This document shows, one piece after another, positions 6,569-8,595 of a stretch of DNA of 8,595 nt. How positions within the stretch are numbered: position 1 is the first letter of the stretch; every line of letters starts with the position of its first letter. The DNA is from an uncultured Methanomassiliicoccaceae archaeon. GTDB taxonomy: Archaea; Thermoplasmatota; Thermoplasmata; Methanomassiliicoccales; Methanomethylophilaceae. The notes beneath the pieces were generated by a model, which worked only from the letters and a program-made list of their open reading frames with translations, did not search any database and was not told where the DNA came from. Location of the stretch: positions 1 through 8,595 of the forward strand of contig CALYUZ010000023.1 in NCBI GenBank assembly GCA_945492685.1, in the 5' to 3' direction. The translations under genes were made by a program, and so were the position numbers.

Positions 6569-6577
6569 GGAGGGGGG
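6569..6577 (+). promoter_or_regulatory. Shine-Dalgarno sequence of the second pilin-like gene
   Basis: GGAGGGGGG lies just before the ATG at 6580, with GGAGG ending 6 nt upstream of it. This favours ATG 6580 over the in-frame GTG at 6577, which would overlap the purine run itself. Confidence 0.6.
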
Positions 6578-6579
6578 TG

Positions 6580-6987
6580 ATGTCACTCCCCCTCAAACTC
6601 GCCATCTCGTTCTTGATCATCGGACTGATGATGCCGTCGGTAATCACCATGACGCAGAACACCCAGGAGGATGCACAGGAAATGGTGGTCCGTTCGGTCG
6701 CAGGACAGCTGTCTGATGCCATGACCGACTGCTACTACGACGGACTGGGGAGCGGAAGGACCGTGAACCTGACGGTCCCCTCCGGATACTCCCTCGAGGT
6801 CGGAGGCGATGGGACGCAGGCATACATCATCCGCATCGTTCATGATGGGGAGGTGGTGGACAGGATCTACCTCGATTCACCCGGCTTCCCCGTGATCGGT
6901 GATATCACCAGGATATCGGGAACGGTGAGGGTGGAGATATCAGCGGTCGTCTGCGACGGCATCCTCGGAGTGGAGGTCGTTACATGA
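6580..6987 (+). CDS. Small pilin-like membrane-anchored protein (second of three)
   Basis: A 135-residue protein with almost no N-terminal charged region: MSLPLK, then a hydrophobic helix (about 5-24), which continues as an amphipathic helix (25-52, TQNTQEDAQEMVVRSVAGQL and beyond). This long N-terminal helix, half hydrophobic and half amphipathic, followed by beta strands (TVNLTVPSGYSLEVGG at 61-76, AYIIRIVHDGEVVDRIYLD at 81-99) is the architecture of type IV pilins and pseudopilins. It also recalls the small uncharacterised pilin-like proteins found in clusters in other Euryarchaeota. Its LPLKL shares a pattern with LPLQL of the preceding protein. No specific family is claimed. The gap to the previous gene is 20 nt, and its TGA overlaps the next ATG by 4 nt. 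Confidence 0.8.
   Translation: MSLPLKLAISFLIIGLMMPSVITMTQNTQEDAQEMVVRSVAGQLSDAMTDCYYDGLGSGRTVNLTVPSGYSLEVGGDGTQAYIIRIVHDGEVVDRIYLDSPGFPVIGDITRISGTVRVEISAVVCDGILGVEVVT
6972..6977 (+). promoter_or_regulatory. Shine-Dalgarno sequence of the third pilin-like gene
   Basis: GGAGGT, near-perfect, ends 6 nt before the ATG at 6984 and lies inside the end of the second gene. It supports coupled translation across the ATGA overlap. Confidence 0.65.
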
Positions 6988-7436
6988 TCGAATTCACACT
7001 GTCCAGGGTGTGCATGTGCGTGTGCGGCGTCCTGATACTCGCAGCGGCGGTCGGATACCTCGAGGTATTGGAGGACCATAGGGAGGGCCGCGCAGACCAG
7101 GAACTGGCGGATGACATCGCATCCATGCTGGATTCCTTCCAGACATCGAAAATGGAGGAACTGTATCTGGAGGGCTCATCGATCCTCCCGTCGGGTGATT
7201 TTAGGGTGACCGTCACAGATGGGTTGGTGGAGCTGTCCCACGGTGATGGAAGATTCTACAGTAAGACGGTGTACGGATCGTCCTTCGAACTGGACCACGG
7301 ATCGTCGGTGACCCTGGTCAGATCAGTCCCCGAAGGTCTCGGCGATGTTGCGGACCGTATCGGTGAAGATGTCCATCTCCTCCAGGCTGTTGTAGAGGTA
7401 GACAGAGGCCCTCGCGCTGCCGTCGATGCCGCGTGA
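6984..7436 (+). CDS. Small pilin-like membrane-anchored protein (third of three), 3' end antisense to the desulfurase gene
   Basis: A 150-residue protein starting MIEFTLSRV, then a hydrophobic helix (about 9-28) with three closely spaced cysteines, C10, C12 and C14. A charged helix (29-62, LEDHREGRADQELADDIASM at 29-48) and beta-like strands (DFRVTVTDGLVEL at 72-84) follow. This is the same layout as the preceding gene, and FTL after a very short leader recalls prepilin N-termini. From residue 114 (codon at 7323) to the stop, the coding sequence runs opposite the last 37 desulfurase codons in exact codon register. That tail (SVPEGLGDVADRIGEDV and on) has no pilin-like character. I infer that an ancestral stop near 7323 was lost and that translation now continues to 7436. 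Start and N-terminal part are well supported; the C-terminal end is less certain. Confidence 0.72.
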   Translation: MIEFTLSRVCMCVCGVLILAAAVGYLEVLEDHREGRADQELADDIASMLDSFQTSKMEELYLEGSSILPSGDFRVTVTDGLVELSHGDGRFYSKTVYGSSFELDHGSSVTLVRSVPEGLGDVADRIGEDVHLLQAVVEVDRGPRAAVDAA

Positions 7437-8528
7437 GACATAGAACGGATGGGCACAGTGCATCCCCGAACGGATCATGATGCCCGCCATACTGTCCAGC
7501 ATCATCGCGATGTCATGGGCTCCGAGACCGTCGATGTTGAACGAGAAGACGCTTCCCCTCCTGTCGGGGTCGGTGGGTCCGACAGGATGGAGGTTCCTTA
7601 TGTCCTCGAGACCGGACATCAGCCTCCTCATGAGCTCGGTGTCCCACCTCTCGATCTCGTCCATGCCGATCTTCGAAAGATAATCGAGTGCGGCCTTTGT
7701 CCCTATGATGCCTGCGTAGTTGTGGAGACCGGCCTCGAACCTGTCGGGGATCGGGGCGAGGTTGACGCTGTCATATGTGGCGAGACCGACTGTACCGCCT
7801 CCAAGGGTCATCGGCCTGAGCTTCTCCAGGACCTCCCTCTTCCCGTACATGACGCCCATCCCGGTGGGACCGAGCATCTTGTGGATGGACATGCAGTAGA
7901 TGTCCACGTCCGCCTTCTTGAGGTCCACAGCCATATGGGGTGCGGCCTGTGCGCCGTCCACCATCACCAGTGCACCGCGGTCATGGGCGATCTCGGCGAT
8001 GGCACGGATGGGGATGGTGCAACCGGTGACGTTGTTGCAATGCTGCACGGACACCACCTTGACCTTGGAATCCATGCACTTCTGGAATGATTCCATGTCG
8101 AAGCTTCCGTCCGGCCTCGAACGGGACATCCTGCGCTCGACACCCATGTTGTCCCTGAGGTACAACCAGGGGACGTGGTTGGAGTTGTGCTCGGCATCGG
8201 TGGTCACGACGACATCCCCCTTCCCGAGACCGAGTCCGTACGCCGCCGTGTTGAGACCCTCGGTGCAGTTCTTGGTGAAGACGTAGCAATCGGGATCGTC
8301 GGTTCCGAAGAAGGATGCCAATGTCTCCCTGGTCTCATCCACGGCAATGGACACCTTGGTCGCCATCGAATGGACACTGCGACCTCCGCATGCGGGATAG
8401 TTCTCGTAGTAGTCGTCCATGGCCCCAATAACACAGTCGGGACGCAGGGACTGACAGGCGCTGTCCATGTAGATCCCCAGCTTCTTCCTGACCGTGGGGA
8501 AGTCCCGTCTGACCGATTCGATGTCCAT
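7323..8528 (-). CDS. SufS-like cysteine desulfurase (class V aminotransferase fold, PLP-dependent)
   Basis: A 401-residue PLP enzyme expected to convert cysteine to alanine and deliver persulfide sulfur for Fe-S cluster or other thio-cofactor assembly. Key positions of the family are present: H114 in DAEHNSN stacking on PLP, D191 in MVDGAQAA contacting the pyridine nitrogen, Schiff-base lysine K217 in SIHKMLGPTGMGVMYG, and catalytic cysteine C358 in RSGMHCAHPF. These match SufS (group II) rather than IscS/NifS. Two regions differ from textbook SufS: DSACQSLRP (22-30) instead of DNAATSQKP, and YPACGGRSVHSMATKV (44-59) where SufS has an NVHRG-type segment. The start at 8528 gives the normal N-terminus MDIESVRRDFP and sits 28 nt after a TATA box; the open frame to 8588 is untranslated. 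No sufBC or iscU genes are adjacent, so the physiological acceptor is unknown. Confidence 0.92.
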   Translation of the reverse strand: MDIESVRRDFPTVRKKLGIYMDSACQSLRPDCVIGAMDDYYENYPACGGRSVHSMATKVSIAVDETRETLASFFGTDDPDCYVFTKNCTEGLNTAAYGLGLGKGDVVVTTDAEHNSNHVPWLYLRDNMGVERRMSRSRPDGSFDMESFQKCMDSKVKVVSVQHCNNVTGCTIPIRAIAEIAHDRGALVMVDGAQAAPHMAVDLKKADVDIYCMSIHKMLGPTGMGVMYGKREVLEKLRPMTLGGGTVGLATYDSVNLAPIPDRFEAGLHNYAGIIGTKAALDYLSKIGMDEIERWDTELMRRLMSGLEDIRNLHPVGPTDPDRRGSVFSFNIDGLGAHDIAMMLDSMAGIMIRSGMHCAHPFYVSRGIDGSARASVYLYNSLEEMDIFTDTVRNIAETFGD

Positions 8529-8552
8529 AAGCCCCCTATCCCAATCGCTTGT

Positions 8553-8559
8553 TAATAAA
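8553..8559 (-). promoter_or_regulatory. TATA box for the desulfurase gene
   Basis: The minus strand reads TTTATTA (in GGTTTATTAAC), centred about 28 nt before the ATG at 8528, predicting a leaderless mRNA. A G-run (GGGGG, 3 nt from the ATG) is too close to be a clear Shine-Dalgarno sequence. A further TATAAG on the minus strand at about 8577-8582 could be a second, upstream promoter. Confidence 0.55.
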
Positions 8560-8595
8560 CCCGTCCATCGCAGCGTTCTTATACCCACTGGATGT

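Noticed and set aside
7449..8555. Plus-strand open frames opposite the desulfurase (7449-8090, 8175-8555)
   Set aside because: They are antisense shadows rich in Val, His and Gly without domains, promoter or ribosome binding site, and the minus-strand gene is unambiguous.
8529..8588. N-terminal extension of the desulfurase to a GTG at 8588
   Set aside because: The extra 20 residues precede a standard SufS-like N-terminus, and the stretch contains the TATA box.
1..8595. Mobile elements, CRISPR arrays, tRNA or rRNA genes
   Set aside because: I found no transposase, integrase, direct repeat-spacer pattern or cloverleaf-like sequence on either strand; the only regular repetition is the 108-nt Sel1 unit inside a coding sequence.

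Overview
This looks like a compact piece of a euryarchaeal chromosome of moderately high GC, most likely from a Methanomassiliicoccales/Thermoplasmata-type methanogen. That placement is an inference from the gene set, from archaeal TATA boxes about 24-31 nt upstream of start codons, from frequent leaderless starts, and from stop-codon use (10 TGA, 1 TAA, no TAG). No rRNA or marker gene in the window proves it. I see no mobile element, CRISPR array, tRNA or rRNA.

Left part (1-2743): a DUF362 protein with two [4Fe-4S] motifs runs in from the left edge and is followed after 3 nt by a small three-helix PQ-loop/SemiSWEET-like membrane protein. A hairpin with a T-tract ends this unit. The T-tract overlaps the TATA box of the next gene, a 12-helix MFS transporter that appears to be leaderless.

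Middle (2744-5054): a strong hairpin, then a 603-residue cytosolic protein made almost entirely of about 15 Sel1-like repeats. Facing it on the minus strand is a 34-residue single-pass membrane protein with its own TATA box. Two hairpins lie in the convergent gap.

Right part (5055-8595): a low-molecular-weight protein tyrosine phosphatase overlaps by 4 nt with the RNA 2',3'-cyclic phosphodiesterase ThpR. A separate leaderless unit follows, holding three small single-pass surface proteins that look like type IV pilin-like subunits, the first carrying an Ig-like/carboxypeptidase-regulatory-like domain. The third ends inside the 3' end of a convergent minus-strand gene, a SufS-like cysteine desulfurase of a variant type.

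The genes do not form one pathway. The window reads as several short independent transcription units. Genes next to promoters mostly start leaderless or nearly so, while genes inside operons mostly have Shine-Dalgarno sequences or overlap the previous stop codon. The parts most worth a second look are the pilin-like trio and its antisense-overlapping end, the 34-residue membrane protein, and the variant desulfurase.
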